Shown in pieces: positions 8,817 through 17,596 of a DNA stretch of 64,000 nt. The position numbers and the translations under genes were made by a program. The stretch is from contig OY782882.1 in NCBI GenBank assembly GCA_963678485.1, positions 4,526,001-4,590,000 of the forward strand, in the 5' to 3' direction. The notes under the pieces were generated by a model that worked only from the letters and a program-made list of their open reading frames with translations, was not told where the DNA came from and searched no databases. How positions within the stretch are numbered: position 1 is the stretch's first letter; each line of letters opens with the position of its first letter. This stretch comes from CALGYY01 sp963678485. Lineage in GTDB: Bacteria > Bacteroidota > Bacteroidia > Bacteroidales > CAIWKO01.

Positions 8817-9941
8817 ATGTATTCCATGCTCAAGATTCTCACGGTGATCGGCGCACGGCCACAGTTTATCAAAGCTTCGGCATTAAGTCGTGCAATCATG
8901 ATGCACTTTCCTGACCGGATCGAAGAGACGATTTTGCATACCGGACAGCATTATGACGACCGCATGTCGCAAATTTTTTTCAGCGAATTGGGAATACCTG
9001 AACCAAAGTATAATCTTGGGGTTGGTTCTTCCACACATGCAGTGCAAACAGGCGAAATTATGCAAGGGGTGGAAGAAGTCATTGGAATAGAGCAACCGCA
9101 GCTGGTTGTTGTATATGGCGACACTAATTCAACAATGGCTGCTGCACTTGCCGCTGCAAAAATGCATATTCCTGTTGCACATATCGAAGCTGGTTTACGT
9201 GCATTCAACAAATCGATGCCGGAAGAAATTAACCGCATCATGACGGATCATATTTCTTCGTTATTGTTCTCACCTACAATTAAAGGTATCGAAAACCTTG
9301 TCAGAGAAGGCTTTCGCCAGAATTCTTCTGCTCCATTTAACATTGACAATCCATTATTGGTACATTGCGGCGACCTGATGTACGATAATGCGCTGCATTT
9401 TTCGAATTCGACAAGTCGAAGAAATGGACTTACCGATTTAGGTCCAGGACAATTTATATTGCTCACTCTTCATCGGGAATCGAATACAAATCCTGAATCA
9501 CTTAAAAGTATTATTGCTGCATTAATAAAAATATCTGATATCGAAAACATCCCAATGCTTTGGCCGGTTCATCCCCGCACCATGCGTGTTATAAAGGATA
9601 ATGGAATACAAACCGATGGTATAGTGCTAATGGAACCCGTTTCATATCTTGATATGTTGCAATTGGAACGCGACTGCACTCTTATAATCACCGATTCTGG
9701 CGGTGTGCAGAAGGAAGCATATTTTCATCAAAAGAAATGTCTGGTAATTCGCAACGAAACGGAATGGGTGGAACTTGAGCAACAGGGCACGGTTGAAGTG
9801 GGCGGTGTTACTGAAGAAAGTATACTGAAGCACTTTGAATTGCTTAAAGCGCGAAACATTTCTTCTTATCCATTAATGTATGGTGACGGTAGTGCAGCCC
9901 TGAAGTGCTGCGAAATAATGCTTCAATCAGGAAGTTTTTAA
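8817..9941 (+). CDS. wecB: UDP-N-acetylglucosamine 2-epimerase (non-hydrolysing)
   Basis: Cytosolic enzyme converting UDP-GlcNAc to UDP-ManNAc for surface polysaccharide synthesis. The 374-residue protein has the family motifs in order: TVIGARPQFIKASAL at the N-terminus, HTGQHYDDRMS, VVYGDTNSTMAAALAA, HIEAGLRAFNKSMPEEINR, LTLHRESNT, WPVHPRT and TDSGGVQKEA. An alternative ATG three codons in is possible. Upstream is a 210-bp gap with a good -7 box. The 3' end overlaps the convergent small secreted-protein gene by 4 bp. No other polysaccharide-locus genes are adjacent, so the polymer it serves cannot be named. Confidence 0.93.
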   Translation: MYSMLKILTVIGARPQFIKASALSRAIMMHFPDRIEETILHTGQHYDDRMSQIFFSELGIPEPKYNLGVGSSTHAVQTGEIMQGVEEVIGIEQPQLVVVYGDTNSTMAAALAAAKMHIPVAHIEAGLRAFNKSMPEEINRIMTDHISSLLFSPTIKGIENLVREGFRQNSSAPFNIDNPLLVHCGDLMYDNALHFSNSTSRRNGLTDLGPGQFILLTLHRESNTNPESLKSIIAALIKISDIENIPMLWPVHPRTMRVIKDNGIQTDGIVLMEPVSYLDMLQLERDCTLIITDSGGVQKEAYFHQKKCLVIRNETEWVELEQQGTVEVGGVTEESILKHFELLKARNISSYPLMYGDGSAALKCCEIMLQSGSF

Positions 9942-10378
9942 TTCAGCGCGTTTTTTAAAGCCTCTTCAATTTCCTTTATTTGCAATGCTTTTGGAGTAAT
10001 AATCCACTGTTGAAAGGCTGTTCCTTCCTTAATCTGAATCATTACTGAAGTCATAATGCGGTTCTGCATATGTATTCCAGTATTATCAATTACAAGGTTT
10101 AACAATTCTGCAATTGATGACCAGTCTTTCTGATTAAGCTTTGCTTTCTTATGCTTGCCGCCGTTGTATGTGCCGCTTGAACTCTGGTCGGCAGTTGCTG
10201 GAGTATATTCAATTTTGCCATCCGACAATACATAGGTATTATTGTTCCCATCGTAATACGTAATGGTGGCAGTGTTATTAACATTGGTGGGGCAACGCAG
10301 ACCTGCGTCCTGACTGTGAACAGCAAAGGGAAGGGTGAGTCCGATTGCAAGAAATACGAAGGCAGAGAGTAGTTTCAT
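9938..10378 (-). CDS. Small secreted protein of unknown function
   Basis: Starting at MKLLSAFVFLAIGLTLPFAV the product has 146 residues with a signal peptide ending VHSQ. The mature part has one Cys (RCPTNVNN), a beta-rich segment (TITYYDGNNNTYVLSDGKIEY) and a C-terminal helix. A longer frame from 10471 would bury the signal peptide and is rejected. I do not recognise the family. It follows the radical SAM gene on the same strand with a 64-bp gap. Confidence 0.6.
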   Translation of the reverse strand: MKLLSAFVFLAIGLTLPFAVHSQDAGLRCPTNVNNTATITYYDGNNNTYVLSDGKIEYTPATADQSSSGTYNGGKHKKAKLNQKDWSSIAELLNLVIDNTGIHMQNRIMTSVMIQIKEGTAFQQWIITPKALQIKEIEEALKNALN

Positions 10379-10442
10379 CGGCGTAGTTTTTAGGAGGTGG
10401 GAATAGTATATCAATTTATAATGCAAAGTAATAAAAAATTCT

Positions 10443-11414
10443 TCAATTTTCAAAGGGATTTTCCTTATCAAAATCAGGAAGGTAATAATGCTGGCTACTT
10501 AATTCCTGTGTCCATCCATAGATAAAACCCAGCTGAATTGCGGTATTAGTGACTTTTTCGTACTCCGAGGCTTCGAGTTGGCGGCCAAGAGATGGATGAT
10601 TTTTTACATTTAGTGTAGGTGTATATTGAGACATCAGTGATAAATGTATACGTGGAGAGCATTCATCAGCCAGCCATTCCAGTAATTGTATACTTTCATC
10701 AGCATGGCCAGGTAATACCAGATGACGCACAATCAGTCCTGATGCCGCACTTACATCATCATCCATGCGCAAGGTGGCACCTTTCTGTCGAAACATCTCT
10801 TTAATGGCGGCTTTTGAGATTTCCGGATAGTTGGCAGCTTCTGAAAAGCTTGCTGCTGTATGTGAATCATTGTATTTTAAATCGGGAAGATAAATATCGA
10901 CATACTCGGCAAGAGCAGCAATGGTTTCAGCATTTTCGTAGCCATTGGTATTGTATGCGATGGTTGGATGCTGCTGCTGTTTTCTAAGCTCTTCAATGAT
11001 AGCTATCACATGCGGACTAAAGTGTGTAGGGCTCACAAAACCGATTGTTTTGCAGCCTTGTTTAAGAAATGCAGTAATGCATTCCACCACATCCATAATA
11101 TTATTGTATTTGCTTTTTGCCGTCCCTGCATTATTACTAATCTGCAAATTTTGGCAATACGAACATTGCAAATTACAATGCGAGAAGAACACATTACAGA
11201 CCCCATGATTTCCGCTAATGGCGGGCTCTTCGCCCATATGAAGACAAATCGATGCAATATTTAAAGAAGCATTGGATAAACAATAACCAAGTTGATTTGC
11301 ATTGCGATCAACGTCACATTTTCTGGGACACAGCAAGCAATTGGAGTATTGCGGAAATAAATTCTTATCCACGTTTAGTTTGATGATGATAAATCCGAAA
11401 GACTCTGATAACAA
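10443..11414 (-). CDS. Radical SAM protein, PflA/PflX-like
   Basis: The [4Fe-4S]/SAM-binding motif CNLQCSYC (CxxxCxxC) lies around residue 79. An extra N-terminal cysteine cluster, CLLCPRKCDVDRN..GYC, is typical of the PflX/YjjW-like branch related to pyruvate-formate-lyase activase. Other radical SAM segments are GFVSPTHFSPH, PTIAYNTNGYENAE, VDIYLPDLKY and LIVRHLVLPGH. The family abstracts hydrogen with a 5'-deoxyadenosyl radical; the substrate here is unknown. The start overlaps the end of the upstream PorT-like gene by 40 bp, so a slightly later GTG start (before the first Cys cluster) is possible. Confidence 0.85.
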   Translation of the reverse strand: MLSESFGFIIIKLNVDKNLFPQYSNCLLCPRKCDVDRNANQLGYCLSNASLNIASICLHMGEEPAISGNHGVCNVFFSHCNLQCSYCQNLQISNNAGTAKSKYNNIMDVVECITAFLKQGCKTIGFVSPTHFSPHVIAIIEELRKQQQHPTIAYNTNGYENAETIAALAEYVDIYLPDLKYNDSHTAASFSEAANYPEISKAAIKEMFRQKGATLRMDDDVSAASGLIVRHLVLPGHADESIQLLEWLADECSPRIHLSLMSQYTPTLNVKNHPSLGRQLEASEYEKVTNTAIQLGFIYGWTQELSSQHYYLPDFDKENPFEN

Positions 11415-12268
11415 ATTCTGAGAAATACCGTGTACTGCGGTCTGTATGCAGGATATCCTTCAAGATTAGCTTTTGTCATATAGAAGCTAAAGCCGGGATC
11501 GAGTGAAATATAATTATTGAAAACAAAACGTAAACCGGTTGATGCAAACGCGCCCACCGCAAGGCCTCCAAGGCGTGTCTCATAGGTCTGCATTTGAGTA
11601 TTGGGTGTATATGGAGTATTTCCATAGATGTTAATGAGGCTGTATTCCAAATTACCTATTGCAATCTTATGCTCTTTTACCAGGGTATTATTGATGTTTA
11701 ATCCGCCCTCTACAAAAATCTGAACTGTCTTGCTTGTTTCGAAGGTTTTAGATACACCGAGATCAATATAAATGCGCTCTTCGGTTCCCCAAATAGGGAA
11801 TGTGCGGATATCATCAAAACTTAGATAGGCGTGAGCTGGACCAATCCCCATGGTAAATACATCCTTTGCTTTTAGCTTGGTATAATTGAATTGCAGGAAC
11901 ATACCCAGCTGTTTGCTGAAGCTATACTTCACATAAAAACCAAATTGCATGGCCGGTTGATAGCCCATTTTCTGCGGCAATTCAAGCAAACGGAAAGTAT
12001 CGGTAATTTCTCGTTGGATATCCTGAGTATAATTGTAGTTAGAAAAAATAAGGCCTATAGAATCTACATTAGAAGATGCACCATTATAGAAATTGCCATT
12101 GTATTTATTTGCGAAATAAGCGCCAACATTAAAGCCGAAGCTAAAGCCCGACTTAGTTCTGACCGAATCGCCCGGGAGGCCAGTGGTCCAAGGGGAGTGT
12201 GCCGACAGCTGAATTGTGCAGCCAACGAGCAATGCGCAAATGAATAGTGTCTTTAAATATTTCTTCAT
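11375..12268 (-). CDS. Outer-membrane beta-barrel protein, PorT-like
   Basis: From MKKYLKTLFICALLVGC the product has 297 residues: a signal peptide (to LSAHS), then alternating amphipathic beta strands rich in aromatic residues and ending in an aromatic-containing strand (YTVFLRICYQS). It resembles the PorT/OMP_b-brl family of 8-10 strand barrels; some members serve the type IX secretion system, but this copy cannot be assigned with certainty. A TACCTTTG box sits 5 bp upstream of this ATG, which would imply a nearly leaderless transcript. An upstream ATG at 12304 lacks a signal peptide directly at its start. Confidence 0.65.
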   Translation of the reverse strand: MKKYLKTLFICALLVGCTIQLSAHSPWTTGLPGDSVRTKSGFSFGFNVGAYFANKYNGNFYNGASSNVDSIGLIFSNYNYTQDIQREITDTFRLLELPQKMGYQPAMQFGFYVKYSFSKQLGMFLQFNYTKLKAKDVFTMGIGPAHAYLSFDDIRTFPIWGTEERIYIDLGVSKTFETSKTVQIFVEGGLNINNTLVKEHKIAIGNLEYSLINIYGNTPYTPNTQMQTYETRLGGLAVGAFASTGLRFVFNNYISLDPGFSFYMTKANLEGYPAYRPQYTVFLRICYQSLSDLSSSN

Positions 12269-12373
12269 AAGGCAAAGGTACGTAAGAAATATTATTGCAG
12301 GCAATAACGTTAAGCAAAACTGAACAAAGGAGCAAAAACGTATCTACCCGGTATATTTTTGTGAGGAATTCAT

Positions 12374-12381
12374 TAACTTTG
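12374..12381 (+). promoter_or_regulatory. -7 box for TlpA-like gene
   Basis: TAACTTTG matches TAnnTTTG and lies 38 bp upstream of the ATG at 12419. Confidence 0.45.
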
Positions 12382-12418
12382 CTCAAAAATACGTTCGACC
12401 TAATAAACATATCGTATC

Positions 12419-13843
12419 ATGAAATACTTGAAATTCATAGTTATCGGAATCATTGCAATGACTGCAACAATGAGTGTGCAGGCTAGTGGTTATTTAATCA
12501 AAGCAAAGATTGTCGGGCTTGGAGCTGACACTTGTTATTTGGGGAATTATTATGGTCAGTACCAATCGGTGCGCGATACGGCCATTGCGAATGCCAAGGG
12601 TGAAGTAGTGTTTCAGGGAAGTGAAGATCTTCCTGGTGGTATTTATTTTATTATCCTTCCGAAGAAAAAATTCTTCGAGTTTATCGTAAACAAGGAGCAG
12701 AACATTTATTTTGAAACCGACACCGCGAATTTTACCTCTAATATGAAAGTGAAGGGATCAAAGGAGAACAGCATGTTTTATGAATACCTTAATTATATTA
12801 ATACACGACAAAATAGTTATCAGGTATATAAAGATAAGCTTGAGAAATTAAAAGACATGAAGGATAGTGTTGCTATTTATAAGGATAAAATGAGCAAGAT
12901 TGATGAGGATGTAAAAACATACAAAATCAATTTTATGACACAGAATCCTGATTTTCTCATCAGCAAAGTTTTCAAAGCATCTAAGGATCCTGAGATTCCT
13001 GATGCACCTTTATGTTCGAATGGTAGGAAAGACAGTGTGTTTATTTACCGCTATTATAAAGCGCATTATTTTGATGATGTAGATTTTACTGATGATCGTT
13101 TACTAAGGACCCCCGTATTTTATAATCGTTTGAATAACTATTTAACCAACGTTGTTGCTCAAACCCCTGATTCCATTATAAAAGAAGCTGGTTATTTAGT
13201 GGAGAAAGCCAGACCCAACAAGGAAATGTTCAAATTTGTGGTTTGGTATCTTACATATACTTATGAAACGTCGAATGTGATGGGCTTTGATGCCATTTTT
13301 GTACATATGGTAAAGACTTATTACATGACAAATCAGTGTTATTGGGTATCACCCAAAATTCTGGATAATCTTACCAAACGTGCCGAAAAGCTCGAGCCTC
13401 TATTACTTGGAAAGGTAGCGCCCAATTTAATTATGCAGGATACCAGTCTTAATTTGCAATCGCTGCATGCAGTGAAAGCCAACTACACTGTGCTTTTATT
13501 CTGGGATCCGGAATGCGGACATTGCCAGACTGAAGTTCCGACCATTCATGAGTATTACCTTAAAGAAAAAAAGGAACTTGGTTTTGAAGTCTTTGCTGTT
13601 TGTGCAGATACCAATATGGTTAAGATGAAAAATTTCATCAAAAAACACAAGCTCAGCTGGATTAATGTAAATGGTCCCCGCGCGCTTACGAAGCCATACG
13701 CCGAATTGTACGATATCTATTCAACGCCGGTTATCTACATTCTTGACGATAAAAAAGTCATACTGGCTAAACGCATCGGCTTTGACAAATTTGGCGATTT
13801 TATTCGCAATGATATAAAAAGGAAAGAAGCGGTTAAGCCATAA
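12419..13843 (+). CDS. TlpA-like thioredoxin-fold protein with DUF4369-type N-terminus
   Basis: A 474-residue secreted protein: signal peptide to about residue 22 (MSVQASG), an N-terminal beta-sandwich domain of DUF4369/DUF5106 style (YLIKAKIVGLGADTCYLGNYYG), a long helical linker, and a C-terminal AhpC/TSA-TlpA thioredoxin domain from about residue 330. The redox motif is FWDPECGHCQTEVP (CxxC), and the cis-Pro loop is YSTPVIYILDD. It is probably a periplasmic or lipid-tethered disulfide oxidoreductase. This architecture is very common in Bacteroidota; substrates are unknown. Confidence 0.85.
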   Translation: MKYLKFIVIGIIAMTATMSVQASGYLIKAKIVGLGADTCYLGNYYGQYQSVRDTAIANAKGEVVFQGSEDLPGGIYFIILPKKKFFEFIVNKEQNIYFETDTANFTSNMKVKGSKENSMFYEYLNYINTRQNSYQVYKDKLEKLKDMKDSVAIYKDKMSKIDEDVKTYKINFMTQNPDFLISKVFKASKDPEIPDAPLCSNGRKDSVFIYRYYKAHYFDDVDFTDDRLLRTPVFYNRLNNYLTNVVAQTPDSIIKEAGYLVEKARPNKEMFKFVVWYLTYTYETSNVMGFDAIFVHMVKTYYMTNQCYWVSPKILDNLTKRAEKLEPLLLGKVAPNLIMQDTSLNLQSLHAVKANYTVLLFWDPECGHCQTEVPTIHEYYLKEKKELGFEVFAVCADTNMVKMKNFIKKHKLSWINVNGPRALTKPYAELYDIYSTPVIYILDDKKVILAKRIGFDKFGDFIRNDIKRKEAVKP

Positions 13844-13861
13844 TCGAAGTCAGTCGTTGCA

Positions 13862-15025
13862 TTAACCGACATTTCGGGCTTGTTCCGAATCATCTTTTTT
13901 TGCGCTAAGAATATTAATCAGTGGTTTAAATTCTGACCTCAACAGATTCCAACGATCGGGATATTCTTTGAGCAGTGTAAGAATTTTACTTTTATGTTTC
14001 TTTAATGCATCGGTCACGGCAGGGGCGGATATTGACTTTGCGCAAGCATTTCCCACATTGGCGCCGGTTAGCGGAAGATCCTTGCTCATCACTCTTTTTG
14101 CTGCTTCTTCGAGTTTGTCCAATAGAGCAACTGTTTTTGCATAGCGTGCCGATGGCATAGCTGTAGTTTCAGTAGGCCGCGTTAATGAACGGTTTACATC
14201 AAGGTCAATGTGGTATTCATCGAGACGAATTTCTTCGCGGTTCATTCCAAAGTCAAGGGCAGAAGCGAAAGTCACCGCATTTTTAAGTATGACTTTTAAT
14301 TCCGGAATCTCTCCCTTAAATCGCTTCAGTTTTTCAGCAGCAGCAGGCGTAAGCACATATTGAGTTCCGCCACCCGGGGTAATTTCATTAAGCAAATGTT
14401 TGCTGATATCAAGGATGTTTCGCTGCACGCCGGAAGTCAACCGCTTAAGTTCCTCCTGAGATTCTTTATAACGTTCGATAATTGAACGGGTACTTCCATT
14501 CACTTGATAAAGAATTTCGCGGTCGGTGCGATTTAATTGCCAAAAGGTTTTTACCGCATTTTGAAGCATGGTGCCGATGATAATTCGATGCTCGTTAAAC
14601 AGGCTTTTGTTGGAGTTACTGAGCTTGAAGGTGCTGAAATTATCAGAAAAATAGAAAAACAGCAGGTCGCTAAGTCCATCCTGCTCATTAGTAACCGGAA
14701 TCATAAGAACATTATGTTCTAATTCCTGAAATACATCCAGTTGCTTTTCCTGATGCACTGTTGTTTCAAACGGAAGTTCTTTCAGATGAAACCAAAAAAA
14801 GGTTTTGTGTTTTCCTCTAAGATCCTGAAGAGCGGCCATAGACCCTGCAGGTATATCAAGTTCATCACACATTGATCCTTCTCTGGGATCGTCGATTGCA
14901 TGAGCCAGCAGACCTTGTTCCTGAGCATCCCATCGAATACCAACTACCCGTTGCAGACCGGGCACAAGACTGTGTGCCATTTGCATCAGTTGAATTACAA
15001 TCGGTTCTGTAAAGGAATACGGCAT
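13862..15025 (-). CDS. Protein of unknown function, 387 aa
   Basis: The start at MPYSFTEPIVIQLMQMAH is preferred because a TATATTTG promoter box lies 30 bp upstream, inside the longer frame that begins at 15085. Residues 1-170 look like a GAF/PAS-type sensory fold (VVGIRWDAQEQ..FFWFHLKELPF..NVLMIPVTNEQDGLSDLLFFYFS). A helical middle follows with RSIIERYKESQEELKRL and a Pro/Gly break (NEITPGGGTQY), then a helical C-terminus. That layout suggests a cytosolic signalling protein or a bacterial enhancer-binding helper, but no output domain is recognised. Neighbours give no clear hint. Confidence 0.6.
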   Translation of the reverse strand: MPYSFTEPIVIQLMQMAHSLVPGLQRVVGIRWDAQEQGLLAHAIDDPREGSMCDELDIPAGSMAALQDLRGKHKTFFWFHLKELPFETTVHQEKQLDVFQELEHNVLMIPVTNEQDGLSDLLFFYFSDNFSTFKLSNSNKSLFNEHRIIIGTMLQNAVKTFWQLNRTDREILYQVNGSTRSIIERYKESQEELKRLTSGVQRNILDISKHLLNEITPGGGTQYVLTPAAAEKLKRFKGEIPELKVILKNAVTFASALDFGMNREEIRLDEYHIDLDVNRSLTRPTETTAMPSARYAKTVALLDKLEEAAKRVMSKDLPLTGANVGNACAKSISAPAVTDALKKHKSKILTLLKEYPDRWNLLRSEFKPLINILSAKKDDSEQARNVG

Positions 15026-15054
15026 TGGTAGTTGAGAATTATCGAAACTGGGTA

Positions 15055-15062
15055 CAAATATA
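15055..15062 (-). promoter_or_regulatory. -7 box for 13862-15025 gene
   Basis: CAAATATA on the plus strand is TATATTTG on the minus strand. It decides the start codon choice (15025 rather than 15085). Confidence 0.5.
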
Positions 15063-15204
15063 CATTGAGAAAACGAATTAAGCAAATAATTAAGTATTAA
15101 TTAAGCATGAAATAATACTAATTAAGTAAATAATTCATTTAAGCTTTAAGCAAAATCTGATGTATAATTAACCTAAAAACTTTTATATCAGCACGATAAT
15201 GCTT

Positions 15205-15212
15205 TAGTTTTG
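15205..15212 (+). promoter_or_regulatory. -7 box for small gene at 15273
   Basis: TAGTTTTG fits TAnnTTTG about 60 bp before the ATG at 15273. Confidence 0.45.
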
Positions 15213-15272
15213 CGTTTTCATTGGGAACATCAAACATAATAGATTCAATAACCAACTTAAAAACATTTAGCC

Positions 15273-15488
15273 ATGGAAATCTACAGTCCAAAGAAATTTC
15301 AGCAAGCATCCTTTAAGAATAACCAGCAGGTTAAGGAGAACCATAAACCAAAAAAAGGGGAGACGATGGTCACCGCTGAAAACAAATTGACCGAAGAGGA
15401 TGAATCCAGGGAGACGCTTTCGGAAAGGATGAAGCGTGTTTTTTACGAGCGATTGAATAAGTTCTTCCAGTATGAGGAAGTTTCCTGA
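15273..15488 (+). CDS. Small charged protein of unknown function, 71 aa
   Basis: The product is short, hydrophilic and rich in Lys, Gln and Glu (KKFQQASFKNNQQVKENHKPKKG, then EDESRETLSERMKRVFYERLNKFFQYEE). The second half should form one amphipathic helix. It has its own promoter box. It ends 2 bp from the stop of the convergent acetyltransferase gene. Family unknown; the call rests on promoter, spacing and a clean start. Confidence 0.5.
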   Translation: MEIYSPKKFQQASFKNNQQVKENHKPKKGETMVTAENKLTEEDESRETLSERMKRVFYERLNKFFQYEEVS

Positions 15489-15490
15489 TG

Positions 15491-15997
15491 TTATTTTTGT
15501 GGGCTAGGTCTAAGTCGCTTAACGAACAAATATTTGTCATCGTTATAGTCGTAAAAGTCTTTAATGACAGCCTCCACAACGTAATTGTACTTTAGATAAA
15601 AGTTTCTTGTCGACACATATTTTTCCATGCCAGATGTTTCCAGATACACTCCATTACCTCCCAAGGCTTCGATTTTTCGTTCAGTTTCCTGCAGTAATAA
15701 TCCCCCAATACCTTTTCCTCGCTGGCTTTGGTGCACACCAATCCAATAAATGTCGTAGCTGTTTTTAGTACACGGAATATCACCAAAGCAGGTGTAACCA
15801 ACCGTTTTTCCATCCACTTCGGCAAAGATAAAATGATAGCCTGAGGTGACGCCTTTTTCGAGTCGCTCCTTAACCAAGTCAACCGCAACATCGATTTCGA
15901 AATCGTAGAAAAATGCCGTGGAATGAAGGATTTCACGAACATCGTTCAAATCATCAGCCTTAGCCTCATAGCGAAATACACAAGCCTTATCTGTCAT
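15491..15997 (-). CDS. GNAT-family N-acetyltransferase
   Basis: A 168-residue Gcn5-type acetyltransferase. The acetyl-CoA motif A is IGVHQSQRGKGIGGLLLQETE (Q/RxxGxG/A: QRGKGIG), preceded by motif D/beta strands GYHFIFAEVDGKTVGYTCFG and followed by GVYLETSGMEKYVSTRNFYLKYNY. Substrate unknown. The gene follows dapD by 20 bp on the same strand; a TTG at 16021 overlapping the dapD stop would also be possible. ATG at 15997 gives the standard family length. Co-transcription with dapD is likely. Confidence 0.85.
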   Translation of the reverse strand: MTDKACVFRYEAKADDLNDVREILHSTAFFYDFEIDVAVDLVKERLEKGVTSGYHFIFAEVDGKTVGYTCFGDIPCTKNSYDIYWIGVHQSQRGKGIGGLLLQETERKIEALGGNGVYLETSGMEKYVSTRNFYLKYNYVVEAVIKDFYDYNDDKYLFVKRLRPSPQK

Positions 15998-16017
15998 ATT
16001 ATAATAGTATTGATTCT

Positions 16018-16833
16018 TCAAGCAACCACATTAAAATCGCGTAATGCATCATTTAGTGAAGTCTTCAGATCGGTAGATGCCTTGCGTTTACCAATGATTA
16101 AGGCACAGGCGACCTGATAGGTTCCTGCAGGAAAGTCTTTGGGAATACTTCCAGGAATAACCACAGAGCGTTCAGGAACATAACCTTTATATTCAACCGC
16201 TTCAAGTCCGGAAACATCAATAATTCGCGTCGACTTTGTAATGACTGTATTTGCGCCCAAAACAGCTTCTTTTTCAATGTGAACGCCTTCAACAACAATC
16301 GACCGGGAACCAATAAAACAGCCATCTTCAATAATGACTGGTTCTGCCTGCACTGGTTCAAGTACGCCTCCAATGCCAACACCTCCGCTAAGGTGAACGT
16401 TTTTACCAATCTGGGCGCAGGAGCCAACGGTAGCCCAGGTATCGACCATGGTACCGCTATCTACATAGGCGCCAATGTTCACATAGGATGGCATCATCAC
16501 AACCCCTTTTGCCAAAAAGGCGCCGTATCTGGCAATACCGTGAGGCACCACGCGTACACCCAATTCAACAAAATTGCGTTTTAATGGTATCTTATCATAA
16601 AAGCTAAATATACCCGTTTCCAATGCCTGCATTTCCTGAATAGGGAAATATAATATCACAGCCTTCTTAATCCATTCATTCAATTTCCATTTACCCTCAA
16701 CAGGTTCAGAAACGCGTAACTGACCAAGATCGAGCATTTCGATAACTTTCCGTATATCGGCTTTTGTGTCATCATTCTTGAGCAAATCCCTGTTATCCCA
16801 TGCATTTTCAATGCTTCTGATGAGCGCTTGCAT
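16018..16833 (-). CDS. dapD: 2,3,4,5-tetrahydropyridine-2,6-dicarboxylate N-succinyltransferase
   Basis: Succinylates tetrahydrodipicolinate in the lysine/diaminopimelate pathway, feeding cell-wall synthesis. The 271-residue length is standard. An N-terminal helical domain is followed by a left-handed beta-helix of hexapeptide repeats: RYGAFLAKGVVMMPSYVNIG, GTMVDTWATVGSCAQIGKNV, GGVGIGGVLEPVQAEPVIIED, IGSRSIVVEGVHIEKEAVLG. A TAATTTTG box lies 14 bp upstream. The enzyme acts as a cytosolic trimer. Confidence 0.95.
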   Translation of the reverse strand: MQALIRSIENAWDNRDLLKNDDTKADIRKVIEMLDLGQLRVSEPVEGKWKLNEWIKKAVILYFPIQEMQALETGIFSFYDKIPLKRNFVELGVRVVPHGIARYGAFLAKGVVMMPSYVNIGAYVDSGTMVDTWATVGSCAQIGKNVHLSGGVGIGGVLEPVQAEPVIIEDGCFIGSRSIVVEGVHIEKEAVLGANTVITKSTRIIDVSGLEAVEYKGYVPERSVVIPGSIPKDFPAGTYQVACALIIGKRKASTDLKTSLNDALRDFNVVA

Positions 16834-16846
16834 AATTCTTTTTTTA

Positions 16847-16854
16847 CAAAATTA
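16847..16854 (-). promoter_or_regulatory. -7 box for dapD
   Basis: CAAAATTA (TAATTTTG on the minus strand) 14 bp upstream of the dapD ATG. Confidence 0.5.
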
Positions 16855-16907
16855 GTGAATTTAATTGGGTGTGGAATATTTGGGAATTGTTTGTTGGCTG
16901 GGTTAAA

Positions 16908-17026
16908 CAGTAATCAGTAAACAGTAAGCAGTAAACAGTAATCAGTAAACAGTCATCAGTAAACAGTAATCAGTAAACAGTAAACAGTCATCAGTAAACA
17001 GTAAACAGTAATCAGTAAACAGTAAA
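16908..17026. repeat. Heptanucleotide tandem array, 17 units of CAGTnnn
   Basis: Exactly 119 bp, or 17 units of 7 bp, all beginning CAGT. The most common unit is CAGTAAA; variants are CAGTAAT, CAGTCAT and CAGTAAG, which alternate with it. The period of 7 excludes an in-frame coding role. It probably varies in copy number between strains. Confidence 0.95.
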
Positions 17027-17596
17027 TTAGTTAAAGTCAATCGCAGTGCAGCTTGTAGATGAGCGGTTAAGCGTAGCCGAGACCTTGTATTTATGAAATA
17101 TAAAATCGGTCCCTGAGCTTGTCGAAGGGCGGTCTCCGAGCGATGGTCCCCGAGCGATAGCCGAGGGGTGGGATTTATGGGTTATTACAGCAGTGCCCTT
17201 AATCAGGGCGTCATTCCGGAACTTCATGTTAAGTAGATCTTTCAATCAGGGCGTCATTCCGGATTTAATCCGGAATCCCCTTGTTGGTGCTTAGTTTTGG
17301 AGTTATAGGGTTATTATGGTTATGAGGTTAATTAGTGATTGGAAAATCAGGCAAAAATCAGAAAACTTAATAGTTGCTGAGCTCCCGCCCATTTTCACAT
17401 TCTCACATTACCATATTCTCACATATGATTGGTTATTCCGGAATTGATGAGTAGTGTCCTCATTTTATATAAAAGATTTTGAAAATTGTTATTTTTTTGT
17501 TATTTTTGTCGTAACACATCTGTAATTTTGCTCAGTCAGTGAGCATTGATTTGGATAAAGTTGACATAAGTTGAACAAGCATAGCTGAATAGAGAC
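17027..17596. other. Non-coding block with dispersed repeat fragments
   Basis: The block contains the inverted-repeat element CCCTGAGCTTGTCGAAGGG at 17111-17129, a GAGCGAT doublet around 17138 and 17153, and the 20-bp direct repeat AATCAGGGCGTCATTCCGGA at 17201-17220 and 17244-17263. The second copy runs into the palindrome TTCCGGATTtAATCCGGAA. These look like intergenic repeat (REP/MITE-like) remnants. No credible gene is seen. Confidence 0.65.

Noticed and set aside
16908..17026. CRISPR array
   Set aside because: The repeat unit is 7 bp with no spacers and no cas genes are nearby.
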